From: Actinomycetospora endophytica | GTDB taxonomy: Bacteria; Actinomycetota; Actinomycetes; Mycobacteriales; Pseudonocardiaceae | Direction: 5' to 3' | Length of the DNA: 64,000 nucleotides | Assembly: GCF_021026375.1 (NCBI RefSeq) | Contig: NZ_JAJNDB010000001.1 | Coordinates: 558,001-622,000, forward strand | In this document: positions 50,199-58,620 of the stretch, in pieces | How positions within the stretch are numbered: position 1 is the first letter of the stretch | How the letters are laid out: every line of letters begins with the position of its first letter | Position numbers and translations under genes: made by a program | The notes under the pieces: generated by a model | Seen by the model: the letters and a program-made list of their open reading frames with translations, nothing else | Database searches by the model: none | Told to the model about the DNA's origin: nothing

Positions 50199-53008
50199 CG
50201 GCGCCCCGCCGACCGCCGTCCGAGGGCACCGTCGGAGGCCTCGGCGGCCACCCGCCGGTAGAAGTCGTCCTGGGTCGCCGCGAGCGCGTCCCAGTCGTGC
50301 ACGCGCGCGATCTCGGGGCCGCGGCGGGCGACGACCGCCCGGCGCGGATCGTCCTGCGCGACGTCGACGAGGGCGTCCGCGTACGCGGCGGCGTCGAAGG
50401 CGCCGTCGTCGCGCGGCACCAGCACCCCGCCCTCGGCGGGGACCACCTCGCGCAGGCAGTCGATGTCGTAGGCGACGACGGGGGTCCCGACGGCGAGGGC
50501 CTCCGCGGCGACGATGCCGAACGTCTCGAACCGCGACGGCACCGCCGCGACCCGGGCGCCGGCCACCAGCTCGGCCTTGTCCCGGCCCGCGACCCAGCCG
50601 AGGAACCGCACCCGGTCGGCGACGCCGAGCCGCTCGGCCCGCTCGCGCAGCGCGGCCTCGTCGGGTCCCGTCCCGGCGAGCAGCAGGTCCCCCTCGAGGC
50701 GCGGGGCGGCGAGCGCCCAGGCGTCCAGCAGCAGGTCCAGGCCCTTCTGGGCGATCTCCAGGCGGCCGACGAACACCACGTCGGCGCGCTCGGCGACCGG
50801 CCGGGGCGCGACGGTGAACGCGACCGGGTCGACCCCGTTGCCGATGACGACGACGTCGGCCTGCGGGGTGAGCGCCTGCGTCGCGGCGCCGACGCCGTGC
50901 GAGACCGCGACGATCCGGCGGTGGGTGGCCACGCCCCGGCGCTCCACCCAGTGCACCGGCAGGTGGTACTGGCGGGCCTTCTCGCGGGCGTTGAGCCACT
51001 GCACGACGCCGACCGTGGGCAGCCGCGTCCACGCCGGGATCGCCATCGACGAGATCGGCGCGAAGAAGTCCTCGACGACGAGGTCCACCGGTCCCGGCCC
51101 GACGTCGTCACCCGGGTGCCGGCGCCCGGCGCGACGGGCGGCCAGGAACGCGGCCGCCATGTACGGGATCAGCCGGGTGAGCCGGGTCCGGCCGCGCCCG
51201 ACGTGCGGGTGCACCCAGGCCAGCGAGCCGGTGCCGTGGCGCTCGATCCGGTCGGTCGCGCCCGGGTAGCGGCCGGTGAGGACGGTGACGTGGTGGCCGG
51301 CCGCGGCGAGCCGCCGGTCGATCTCGGCGGTGCGCAGGGCACCGCCGCCGGAGCCGGGCATCGCCGGGTCCTCGAACGCGAGGTGCAGGACGTGCAGCCC
51401 GCCCCGTGCGCGGTCCGGCGACCCGGCCGCGTCGGGCTGCGGCGCGAGCCGGGACCCGAGCACCGGGAGCCCGACGAGGCCGAACCCCACCACGCCGACC
51501 GCGACCACCCAGCCGACGACCGCGACGGGCCCGGGCAGCAGGCGGGTCGCGGCGAGCAGGGCCACCACGACGACGGCGTAGACCACGCCGGTCGCCCCGG
51601 CGCGCACCAGACCGGGCTCGGTGCCCACCGGACGCGGCCGGTGCGCGGCACCGAGGACGGCGACGAGCACCGCGCCCGCGAACGCGCCGAGCGCGGCTCC
51701 GGCGGCCAGCCCTCCGGTCGGGCCGGCGGGCACGCCGGGCAGGCCGGTGAGGGCCCCGGTCGCGCCGAGGGCGAGCCCGCCGGCGAGTGCGGCGACGGCG
51801 GCGGTCAGCGCGGCGACCAGCGCTCCGCGGGCCCGGACGGCGAGCAGCAGCGTCGCGAGCACCGTCGTCGTGCCCAGGCCGACGCCCATGACGGCGAGGA
51901 CGGGCAGCAGCGCGACCGCGGGCATGTACTGCGCGGGCAGCACGAGTCCGACGAGCGCCGAGGGCACCGTCGCGACGACCGCGGCGGCCGGGACGAGCAG
52001 CCGCACGTACGAGCCGAGGGCCTCGCGCAGGCGCAGGTCGCGCGCCGGGCCGGCCGCGACCCGCAGCACCGGGAAGCTGACCAGCGCCGTCCCGACCGCG
52101 ACGTACACCGGGGCCTTGGCCAGCGTGGAGACCGCCTGGTAGCCGGCGGCCGCCGCCGCGTCGGCGGGGGCGGTGACGAGCGTGGCGACGACGACCGCGT
52201 CCGCGGCGGCCAGCGCGGAGAGCACCGCCTGGGCTCCCGCGACGCCACCGGTCTCGGCCCAGCGGGCCCGGTCGGACAGCGCCGCGCGCACGTCGGCCCA
52301 CGCGATCCCGCGGAAGGGGCCCGAGGCCGGGGTCAGCGACACCGCGAGCACGACGACCGCGCCGACGGCGAACCCGCCGACCGCACCCCATGCGCCTGCG
52401 CCCACCACGACGGCGAGCACGCTCGCGACCAGCCGGACCGCGACCTCGCCGACGGTCAGCGCCGCGTAGCGCAGGAACCGCGACTCGCCCTGCAGGAACC
52501 CCCACACCGGCGCGATGGCGAACAGCGCGAGGCCGGAGACAGCGGCCGCGACGGCGGTCGGGAGGGCGTGGACCGGCGACACCGGGCCCACGATCAGGGC
52601 GAGCACGACCGCGGCGAGGACGCCGACCAGCAGCGAGACCCCGACCGCGAACGCCGTCGCCGCCCGGCGCGCCGCCGCCTGGCGGGGGTGCGCGCGCACG
52701 ACGTGGGCCAGCGGGAACGGGATGAGCGCCGCCGAGGCGACCCCCGCCGTGCCGACGACGGCGACCGCCGCCGCGAACGTCGTGTAGTCGGCCGCCGGGA
52801 GCAGGTGCGCCATCACCAGCGTGACCGCGTAGCTGAGCAGCCCGACGATCCCGCCTGAGGCGGAGAGGAGCGTCGCGGTACCGCCGGTCGCCCGCTCGAC
52901 GGGCGGGGCGGGCTCGGCGGCCCCCGCCGCGGGCGCCGCGGGCAGGACGGGCGCCGGCACCGGGGGCTGTGCGTCCACGACCCCCGGGCCGGACGGCGCC
53001 CTCGTCAT
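50195..53008 (-). CDS. Fusion protein: polysaccharide flippase (MOP type) plus GT4 glycosyltransferase
   Basis: 937 aa from ATG 53008, overlapping the previous stop (ATGA). Residues 45-455 are about 12 membrane helices with MOP-flippase features (LLSYAVTLVMAHLLPAADYT-TFAAAVAVV; VWGFLQGESRFLRYAALTVG; LVGLVLPAQYMPAVALLPVL). Two more helices lie at about 470-518. A complete GT4 domain follows from about 538: GLHVLHLAFEDPAMPGSGGG-ALRTAEI, IVAVSHGVGAATQAL, VVFVGRLEIAQKGLDLLLDA-WALA, SRFETFGIVAAEALAVGTPV with the E-x7-E pair. The frame is open throughout, with no internal stop. One polypeptide would add a sugar and flip the lipid-linked product. Confidence 0.88.
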   Translation of the reverse strand: MTRAPSGPGVVDAQPPVPAPVLPAAPAAGAAEPAPPVERATGGTATLLSASGGIVGLLSYAVTLVMAHLLPAADYTTFAAAVAVVGTAGVASAALIPFPLAHVVRAHPRQAAARRAATAFAVGVSLLVGVLAAVVLALIVGPVSPVHALPTAVAAAVSGLALFAIAPVWGFLQGESRFLRYAALTVGEVAVRLVASVLAVVVGAGAWGAVGGFAVGAVVVLAVSLTPASGPFRGIAWADVRAALSDRARWAETGGVAGAQAVLSALAAADAVVVATLVTAPADAAAAAGYQAVSTLAKAPVYVAVGTALVSFPVLRVAAGPARDLRLREALGSYVRLLVPAAAVVATVPSALVGLVLPAQYMPAVALLPVLAVMGVGLGTTTVLATLLLAVRARGALVAALTAAVAALAGGLALGATGALTGLPGVPAGPTGGLAAGAALGAFAGAVLVAVLGAAHRPRPVGTEPGLVRAGATGVVYAVVVVALLAATRLLPGPVAVVGWVVAVGVVGFGLVGLPVLGSRLAPQPDAAGSPDRARGGLHVLHLAFEDPAMPGSGGGALRTAEIDRRLAAAGHHVTVLTGRYPGATDRIERHGTGSLAWVHPHVGRGRTRLTRLIPYMAAAFLAARRAGRRHPGDDVGPGPVDLVVEDFFAPISSMAIPAWTRLPTVGVVQWLNAREKARQYHLPVHWVERRGVATHRRIVAVSHGVGAATQALTPQADVVVIGNGVDPVAFTVAPRPVAERADVVFVGRLEIAQKGLDLLLDAWALAAPRLEGDLLLAGTGPDEAALRERAERLGVADRVRFLGWVAGRDKAELVAGARVAAVPSRFETFGIVAAEALAVGTPVVAYDIDCLREVVPAEGGVLVPRDDGAFDAAAYADALVDVAQDDPRRAVVARRGPEIARVHDWDALAATQDDFYRRVAAEASDGALGRRSAGRR

Positions 53009-54612
53009 CGCTGCCCGGACGCCGCCGCGGACCCGGCCGGTGCCGCGCCCGCGGGCCCACCGACGCCGAACACCGCGGGCCCGCCGAGCAGCTCGTGCCT
53101 GCTCGCGAGCCGCACGTGGGGCTCCTGCGCGCCGATCCGTCCCAGCACCGCGAGGGCGTCGACCTCGTCGCAGCCGCGCAGCAGCGCCACCACCTCGCCG
53201 GGGCCCTGCGACTGCGGACCGTCCAGGACCCGGACCGACGCCTCGTCGGTGAGGCGCAGCGCGGCCGCGGCGTCCCACGGGCGGTCGTGGGTGAAGCGGG
53301 CGAGCGTCGTCATGTCGGAGCGGGCCTTGCGCCGGGTGGCCGCGCGGTGCAGCGCGGAGCGGTCGGCGGGCGGCAGGGGCGAGTCGGCGCCGTCGGTGCG
53401 GTGGAACGCGCGCATCTCGGAGAGCACCGAGCCGGCGAGCAGCTCGGCCGAGCGGTCCCAGGTGAAGCAGGCCGCCCAGTCGCGGCACGCCCGGGAGACC
53501 TGCTCGGCCCGCGCCGGGTCGGCGAGCTCGGCGAGCGTGCGCGGCAGCGCGGCGGCGAAGTCGTCGATGCCGTCGACGAGCCAGCCGGTGACCCCGTCGA
53601 GGACGGAGTCGCGGATGCCGGTCGCGCGCAGGGCCAGGCAGGGCACGCCGGCGGCCGCCCCCTCGAGGACGACGAGGCCCCAGCCCTCGCCGTCGGAGGT
53701 GGAGGTGGTCAGCCAGGCCTGGTCCATCAGAGCGTCGCGCTCGGCGTCGGGCAGCCGGCCGTGGAAGCGCACGACCCGGCCGAGGCCGAGCTCGACGGCG
53801 GTGCGGCGCAGCGTCGTGAGGTCGGGGCCGTCGCCGATGATCTCGACCTGCAGGTCCGGCACGTCCGGCAGCGCCGCCCACACCGCGTGCAGGAGCAGGT
53901 CGACGCGCTTGTGCGGGACGAGCCGGCTGGTGAGCACGATCGTCGGCTTCTCGGCGCGGGTGCCGGTGGGCCCGGTGCGCAGGTCCTGCTTCATGCCGTT
54001 CGGGACGACGTCGATCGGGCCGTCGAACTTGAGGCGGCGCCGCAGCTCCTGGCGGGTCGACGCGGACACCGCGACGGTCCGCTTGCCCGAGTAGACCCGG
54101 CGCGCCACCCGGCCCTCGAGGAACCGTCCGACGGCCGCGCCGGTCGGCGAGAACCGCGTCGCGAACTGGTCCTGGTGCACGTGGTGGACCACCTGCACCG
54201 TCGGGGCGGTGTTGCGGGTGAACAGCGGCGAGAAGAAGGGGATGCCGTTCTGGCAGTCCACCACCGCGTCGAACTCCTGGTGCAGGCTGCCGCGCAGCAG
54301 CCGCATCGCGGCCCGGGCGTACACCGACATCGTGGCCCCGGCGCGACGGATCTCGACGCCGTCGATCTCGTCGTGGGCGCTCTGCCCGGCGTCGCGCGCC
54401 GTCAGCCACGTGACGTGGACGCCGGCCTCGACCCACCGCTTGGAGATCTCGTGGGCGTACAGCTCGGCGCCGCCGGCCTGCGAGTGCCGGACGTCGCGCC
54501 AGTTGAGCAGGAGCACCCGGCACCCGGCGAGCTGCGCGGTGGAGCGGCCCAGCACCGGGATGGCCATCGGACCGTCATGGGTGTGGCGGTCGGAGGAGAC
54601 GAGCGAGGTCAC
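53005..54612 (-). CDS. GT4 family glycosyltransferase with C-terminal extension
   Basis: 535 aa from GTG 54612 (GTGA overlap with the GT2 gene). GT4 core: VLLLNWRDVRHSQAGGAELY-AHE (donor loop), VVHHVHQDQFATRFSPTGAA, VAVSASTRQELRRRLKFDGP, IVLTSRLVPHKRVDLLLHAV, and STSDGEGWGLVVLEGAAAGV with the E-x7-E pair near 345. From about 400 comes an extra region with LLAGSVLSEMRAFHRTDGAD and RPWDAAAALRLTDEASVRVL, not part of the standard fold. Cytoplasmic; part of the surface-glycan operon. Confidence 0.92.
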   Translation of the reverse strand: MTSLVSSDRHTHDGPMAIPVLGRSTAQLAGCRVLLLNWRDVRHSQAGGAELYAHEISKRWVEAGVHVTWLTARDAGQSAHDEIDGVEIRRAGATMSVYARAAMRLLRGSLHQEFDAVVDCQNGIPFFSPLFTRNTAPTVQVVHHVHQDQFATRFSPTGAAVGRFLEGRVARRVYSGKRTVAVSASTRQELRRRLKFDGPIDVVPNGMKQDLRTGPTGTRAEKPTIVLTSRLVPHKRVDLLLHAVWAALPDVPDLQVEIIGDGPDLTTLRRTAVELGLGRVVRFHGRLPDAERDALMDQAWLTTSTSDGEGWGLVVLEGAAAGVPCLALRATGIRDSVLDGVTGWLVDGIDDFAAALPRTLAELADPARAEQVSRACRDWAACFTWDRSAELLAGSVLSEMRAFHRTDGADSPLPPADRSALHRAATRRKARSDMTTLARFTHDRPWDAAAALRLTDEASVRVLDGPQSQGPGEVVALLRGCDEVDALAVLGRIGAQEPHVRLASRHELLGGPAVFGVGGPAGAAPAGSAAASGQR

Positions 54613-55640
54613 GGGGCGCTCCCAACGGTCGCGGGGTCGGTCGGGGCGGAGCTGCGGGCGGGCAGCCCGGCGGGCGAGGCGCCGCGGTTGAGCTCGCGGT
54701 GGAGCTTCGCGACGGCGGTGAACGCGGCGAGACCGTCCCGGACCGGGCGCAGGGTCGAGCCCGCGGTGTCGGTCCAGGTCACCGGGATCTCCTCGATCCG
54801 GCCGCCGTCGTCGCGGATGAGACGCAGCAGTTCGATGTCGAACGCGAAGCCGGTCGAGCGGGCCCGCCACATGGCGTTCTGCGCGGCGACGCGGTCGAAG
54901 AACTTGAAGCCGCACTGGGTGTCGTGGATGCCGGGCACGAGCGGCCGCGACAGCATCCGGAACGCGGTGCCGCCGAGACGGCGCCCCAGCGGCTGCCTGC
55001 CGGCGATCGAGGCGCCCGGCGCGTGGCGCGACGCGATGGCCGCGGCGGCCCCGCCGTCGAGGGCGCTCATCACCGGCAGGAAGGTCTCGAGCGGGGTGGA
55101 GAGGTCGGCGTCGGTGAAGCCGACGATGCGCGAGCGGCTGGTCCGCAGCCCGCGGTGCACCGCGGCGCCCTTGCCGGCCTGCGAGCAGCCGATGGCGACC
55201 GCCTCGACGCACCAGCCGGTCGCCACGTTGCAGGCGCGGCCGGTCACCGCGAGCACGGTCGCGGCGGTGTCGTCGACGCTGCCGTTGTCCACGACGACGA
55301 CGCGGGAGGTCCAGGGCTGCTCGGACAGGAAGGCGACCATCGCGGCGAGGGTCGCGGGCAGCCGGCCGGACTCGTTGTAGGCCGGGATGATCACCTCGAG
55401 GTCCACGGGCGACCTCCCGGCGGCGTCCTCGCGGTGGGCGCCGGGGTGCTCGGTGAGCTCCCCCGTGGCGCGCGAGACCGCCTGTGCGACCGCCGCGACG
55501 ACGGCGTCGTCCACGACGTCGACGAGCTCGGAGCTCCGCACCGTCTCGACCAGATCCGTCGGTCGCAGCTCACCGGCACCCGACCGGAGGGCCGGGTGCG
55601 GGGCGGTGACCTCTCCCCAGGCGTCCATCACGTTCTGCAC
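54609..55640 (-). CDS. GT2 family glycosyltransferase (dolichyl-phosphate-glucose synthase type)
   Basis: 343 aa from GTG 55640 (an ATG four codons in is also possible). An unusual 80-residue N-terminal helical extension precedes the GT-A domain: VDLEVIIPAYNESGRLPATL, VVVVDNGSVDDTAATV, the D-A-D metal motif at 177-179 (GFTDADLSTPLETFLPVMSA), IASRHAPGASIAGRQPLGRR, and DTQCGFKFFDRVAAQNAMW. The pattern is that of polyprenyl-phosphate sugar synthases, which would supply the donor for the PMT-type enzyme of this operon. First gene of the operon; the next starts by GTGA overlap. Confidence 0.9.
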   Translation of the reverse strand: MQNVMDAWGEVTAPHPALRSGAGELRPTDLVETVRSSELVDVVDDAVVAAVAQAVSRATGELTEHPGAHREDAAGRSPVDLEVIIPAYNESGRLPATLAAMVAFLSEQPWTSRVVVVDNGSVDDTAATVLAVTGRACNVATGWCVEAVAIGCSQAGKGAAVHRGLRTSRSRIVGFTDADLSTPLETFLPVMSALDGGAAAAIASRHAPGASIAGRQPLGRRLGGTAFRMLSRPLVPGIHDTQCGFKFFDRVAAQNAMWRARSTGFAFDIELLRLIRDDGGRIEEIPVTWTDTAGSTLRPVRDGLAAFTAVAKLHRELNRGASPAGLPARSSAPTDPATVGSAP

Positions 55641-55979
55641 GTCGTCAGCATCGACCGTTCAGGCCAGCAATTAACCCCTTTGCTTCGCGGCCATCTGGTC
55701 TAGGCGACGGCGTTTCACCTGGTAGAGGCGTGTCGCGCGTCTGATCGAGTCGCCGGATTCGTTCGTCAACTTCATGCCGTCGGGTGACTCGGTCGGCCGG
55801 CGCGTCGGACGGCCTGCGTGTCGGAGCCGTGCTCGACGCGGCGGCGAAGTCGGGGCCGACCGTCGGTGGTTGGACCTACACTCGCGCGCGGGGGGCGTTG
55901 CAGGGCGGTCCGGGCGGGGCCGCGCTCGTGGCGGGTGCGCCACGACGGAGCGCCCCGCGAGGACCAGGGGGGAGGTCCC
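55641..55979. promoter_or_regulatory. Divergent promoter region between two operons
   Basis: 339 bp without a gene. On the plus strand TACACT (55877-55882) is a good -10 for the operon starting at 55980, leaving a leader of about 90 nt with GGGGGGAGG just before the ATG. On the minus side, an AT-rich patch (CAATTAACCCCTTTGC near 55669-55684) is the likely promoter area of the polysaccharide operon. No large palindrome seen. Confidence 0.5.
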
Positions 55980-56999
55980 ATGAGCGGGTCGGCCGACGCA
56001 CGCCGGGCCGCGCCGCCGGGCACCGCCCCGGACGGCGGGGCACCGCGTGACACGGCCGGGCCCGGGCCGACCACTCCCCTCACCGGCATCCCGGCCCCGT
56101 CGTCGTCCCCCGAGACGTCGACGGGGATCCCGGCGGGCGGGATACCGGCACCGCGGTCGTCGGGCGGCCGGTCCCGCCGGCGCCGTACCGGACCCGGCCC
56201 GGACGGGCCGACCCCGATCCCGCCGGTCTCCGGCCGGGGCGGCGGGCTGCCGCCGTACTCGCTGGGCCGGCGCCTCACCGACTGGCGCCGCGGCCGCGCC
56301 GATGGCCGGGCCGGGCTGCCGGGGATCGAGCCGGGGCGTCCGCCGGGCACTCCGACGCTCGAGGAGTTCGCCCAGGACTTCCTCGCCCGCACCCACCGGG
56401 AACGGCTGCGGCTCGACGTCGAGCTGACGCCCCTGCTCGAGGCCGAGGCCGCGCTCGTCGTGCGCATCGAGGAGACCGAGGCGGCCACCGTCCGGTCCGG
56501 GGAGCGCCTCGGCGGATGGCCGCTGCTGCTCGACGACGGCCAGCTCGGCCTGCGTCGCGGTGGCGAGTCGCAGACCCCCGACGACGTGGTCCGGGCCCGC
56601 CGCGCCCGGGAGTACGAGGCCCTGCGCCGCCCGATGGTCGAGGACCTCGACCGGCTGCGGCGCGCGACCGCCACCGCGCACGAGGACCTCGCCCGGGTGC
56701 GCGCGGCGATGCGGGCCCGCGAGGTCGTCGGCGCGACGCGGGTGCGGCGGCTGCACGCCCAGGCGATGCGGCGCATCTCCGCCTACGAGCGCCACCTGGT
56801 GCGCTGCCACCCCGCGGGGGACCGGGTCGGGCCGCTGCTGGCCGCGCAGCACCCGCGCCTCCCGGGGTGGGTGTTCGCCGCCGAGGAGCCCGGGGTGGTC
56901 CCCGGCTCCACCGCGCCCACCCGGCCGTCGGGGTCGGTCCCGTCGCCCGCGTCGACCGCAACGCGGGCCGGGTCCGCCGGCCCCGCCGAGGAGGACTGA
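55980..56999 (+). CDS. Hypothetical helical protein, first gene of an envelope operon
   Basis: 339 aa from ATG 55980, with GGGGGGAGG 4-5 nt upstream. Residues 1-90 are Pro/Gly/Ser-rich. Two helical, charged stretches follow: TPTLEEFAQDFLARTHRERL to about 175 (RLRLDVELTPLLEAEAALVV) and ARRAREYEALRRPMVEDLDR to about 275, with coiled-coil-like heptads. The end is a disordered Ser/Pro tail. No membrane helix. The next gene begins inside its stop (TGATG). No family recognised; probably a cytoplasmic partner of the membrane protein two genes on. Confidence 0.7.
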   Translation: MSGSADARRAAPPGTAPDGGAPRDTAGPGPTTPLTGIPAPSSSPETSTGIPAGGIPAPRSSGGRSRRRRTGPGPDGPTPIPPVSGRGGGLPPYSLGRRLTDWRRGRADGRAGLPGIEPGRPPGTPTLEEFAQDFLARTHRERLRLDVELTPLLEAEAALVVRIEETEAATVRSGERLGGWPLLLDDGQLGLRRGGESQTPDDVVRARRAREYEALRRPMVEDLDRLRRATATAHEDLARVRAAMRAREVVGATRVRRLHAQAMRRISAYERHLVRCHPAGDRVGPLLAAQHPRLPGWVFAAEEPGVVPGSTAPTRPSGSVPSPASTATRAGSAGPAEED

Positions 57000-57634
57000 T
57001 GTCCCTGGCTCAGTGGTGGCGGCGCCAGGCCTGGTCCCGCCGGGACGCGGGCTCGCCGGACTCGGGGACGCCCGAGGAGCGGCGGTTCTCGCAGGTCTAC
57101 GCCGAGGACCGCGTCGGCCCGATCCCGTACCCCGACCAGGCCAGTCCGGACGTCGCGGCAGCGCGTGGGCGCGTGCGCGCCCTCGTGAGCGAGCTGCTGC
57201 CCGGCGGGGTGGACGAGGGGACAGGCGGCGCGCTCGACCCGCTGATCGCCTCCTGGGCGTCGGGCTGGCTCGCCCGCGTCGACTCCGAGCACGCTGATCA
57301 CCACGCCCTCATCGACCGCCTCGTCGGCGGGGCCCGCCGGCAGCTCGCCGACGCCGAGGCCACGCACGAACGGGACCGGCACGCCCTGGAGATCGCCCGC
57401 CGCGACTACGCGGACGCCCGGGAACGCCTCATGGATCTCCAGGCTCCTCCGGGGACGGCGGACGCGGGGCCGGGCCGGCGCGGGCTGTTCCACCGTCGGC
57501 GGGGCCGGGCGGCGAACGGGCCCGCCGAGCCGCCGACGGGCCCGATCCTGGTGGCGCCGGGCCCGGCCGGGCCCGCCGACGACGAGCCGGCGACCGATCA
57601 GCCGCTCGCCGAGCGGACGGGAGAGCCGCGATGA
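56999..57634 (+). CDS. Hypothetical helical protein, second gene of an envelope operon
   Basis: 211 aa from ATG 56999. MSLAQWWRRQAWSRRDAG at the front is basic and aromatic and might touch the membrane surface. VAAARGRVRALVSELLPGGV, IASWASGWLARVDSEHADHH, and LVGGARRQLADAEATHERDR to about 150 form an extended charged helix. The tail is Pro/Gly-rich, with a basic RRGLFHRRRGR patch. ATGA overlap with the next gene. No family recognised. Confidence 0.7.
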   Translation: MSLAQWWRRQAWSRRDAGSPDSGTPEERRFSQVYAEDRVGPIPYPDQASPDVAAARGRVRALVSELLPGGVDEGTGGALDPLIASWASGWLARVDSEHADHHALIDRLVGGARRQLADAEATHERDRHALEIARRDYADARERLMDLQAPPGTADAGPGRRGLFHRRRGRAANGPAEPPTGPILVAPGPAGPADDEPATDQPLAERTGEPR

Positions 57635-58620
57635 CCCGCGCGCCGCGCTCCTACCGCGACCCGACGATGCTGATCAGCCGGTCCCGGGAGGACTACCTCG
57701 CGCTCGGGATCATCGTCCTGGCCGTGGGCGCCGACATCGCGGCGTTCTACGTGGTGCTCGCGCGGGTGTTCCGGGGCTCCGCGTTCCTGATCGTCCTCGG
57801 CACCGTGGGGTTCGCGGCGGCCGCCGTCGGGCTCGCCCACCTCGTCGGGCAGGGGCTCGTGCGGCGTCGGTGCGGGGATCCCCGGTCGAGCGTGATCCTG
57901 ACCGTGGTGGCCCTCGCGACGTGGCTGGTGCTCGGCGTCGCGTCGTTCGTGACGCGGCTGCTCACCCCGTCGACCGTGTCGTCGGATCCCTTCGGGGCGT
58001 CCTCGGGAGGGTTCGGCTCGTCGTCCGGGGGCTTCAGCTCCTCCGGAGGCTTCGGGTCCGGTGGCGGTTTCGGGTCCGGCGGGGGCTTCGGGTCGTCGTC
58101 GAGCAGCCTGGATCTCTCCGCCGCGCTGCCCGCCGTGCTGTTCGGGGCGCTCTTCCTCGCCAGCGGCGTGGCGGCGATGGTCGCCACGTTCGTCTCGTTC
58201 AACCCCGTCGCGGGCGCGCTGCGGCGTGCCGAGCGCAGGCTCGCCCGGACGACCGCCGCGGAAGGGCTCAGCCGGGCGGAGCTGGAGCGCTCCCGCGAGG
58301 CGCTGCGCCAGCAGGAGAGCGAGCGTGACCGCGAGGAGCAGCGCTGGGTCGCGGCGCGCCAGCAGGTCGCGGCGGAGATGCTCGAGCTGCAGAACTACGC
58401 CCGCAGCCTGATGGCCTCGCGCAAGCAGAACCCGTCGGTGACCGACGGGCTCGCGGGCTCCGCGCCCTACCCGCTGTTCACCCCGGCACGGTCGGCCGAG
58501 CCCGGCCGCGAGACCAGCCCGCCGGTCCGCCCCGAACCCGCGCCACCGCGTCCGGGCGGACCGAACGGCACCACCACCCACTCCCGTCCCGCGAGCGCCC
58601 CGAACGGAGACCGTCCGTGA
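57631..58620 (+). CDS. Four-helix membrane protein with Gly/Ser linker and coiled coil
   Basis: 329 aa. Membrane helices at about 22-45 (LALGIIVLAVGADIAAFYVV), 50-74, 86-109 and 165-189. Between helices 3 and 4 is a 45-residue F-G-S-G-G-G-type linker (118-160) made of near repeats. After helix 4 comes a charged coiled coil (about 196-262: ALRRAERRLARTTAAEGLSR...REALRQQESERDREEQRW) and a Pro-rich end. The coil should face the cytoplasm and could bind the two helical products encoded upstream. GTGA overlap with the lipoprotein gene. Confidence 0.75.
   Translation: MTRAPRSYRDPTMLISRSREDYLALGIIVLAVGADIAAFYVVLARVFRGSAFLIVLGTVGFAAAAVGLAHLVGQGLVRRRCGDPRSSVILTVVALATWLVLGVASFVTRLLTPSTVSSDPFGASSGGFGSSSGGFSSSGGFGSGGGFGSGGGFGSSSSSLDLSAALPAVLFGALFLASGVAAMVATFVSFNPVAGALRRAERRLARTTAAEGLSRAELERSREALRQQESERDREEQRWVAARQQVAAEMLELQNYARSLMASRKQNPSVTDGLAGSAPYPLFTPARSAEPGRETSPPVRPEPAPPRPGGPNGTTTHSRPASAPNGDRP

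Noticed and set aside
50123-52858. Very long open frame (about 900 codons) on the plus strand opposite the flippase-GT fusion
   Set aside because: Its product is only R, G, D, P, H and E-rich low complexity. It mirrors the third-position GC of the real minus-strand gene, which has clear domains.
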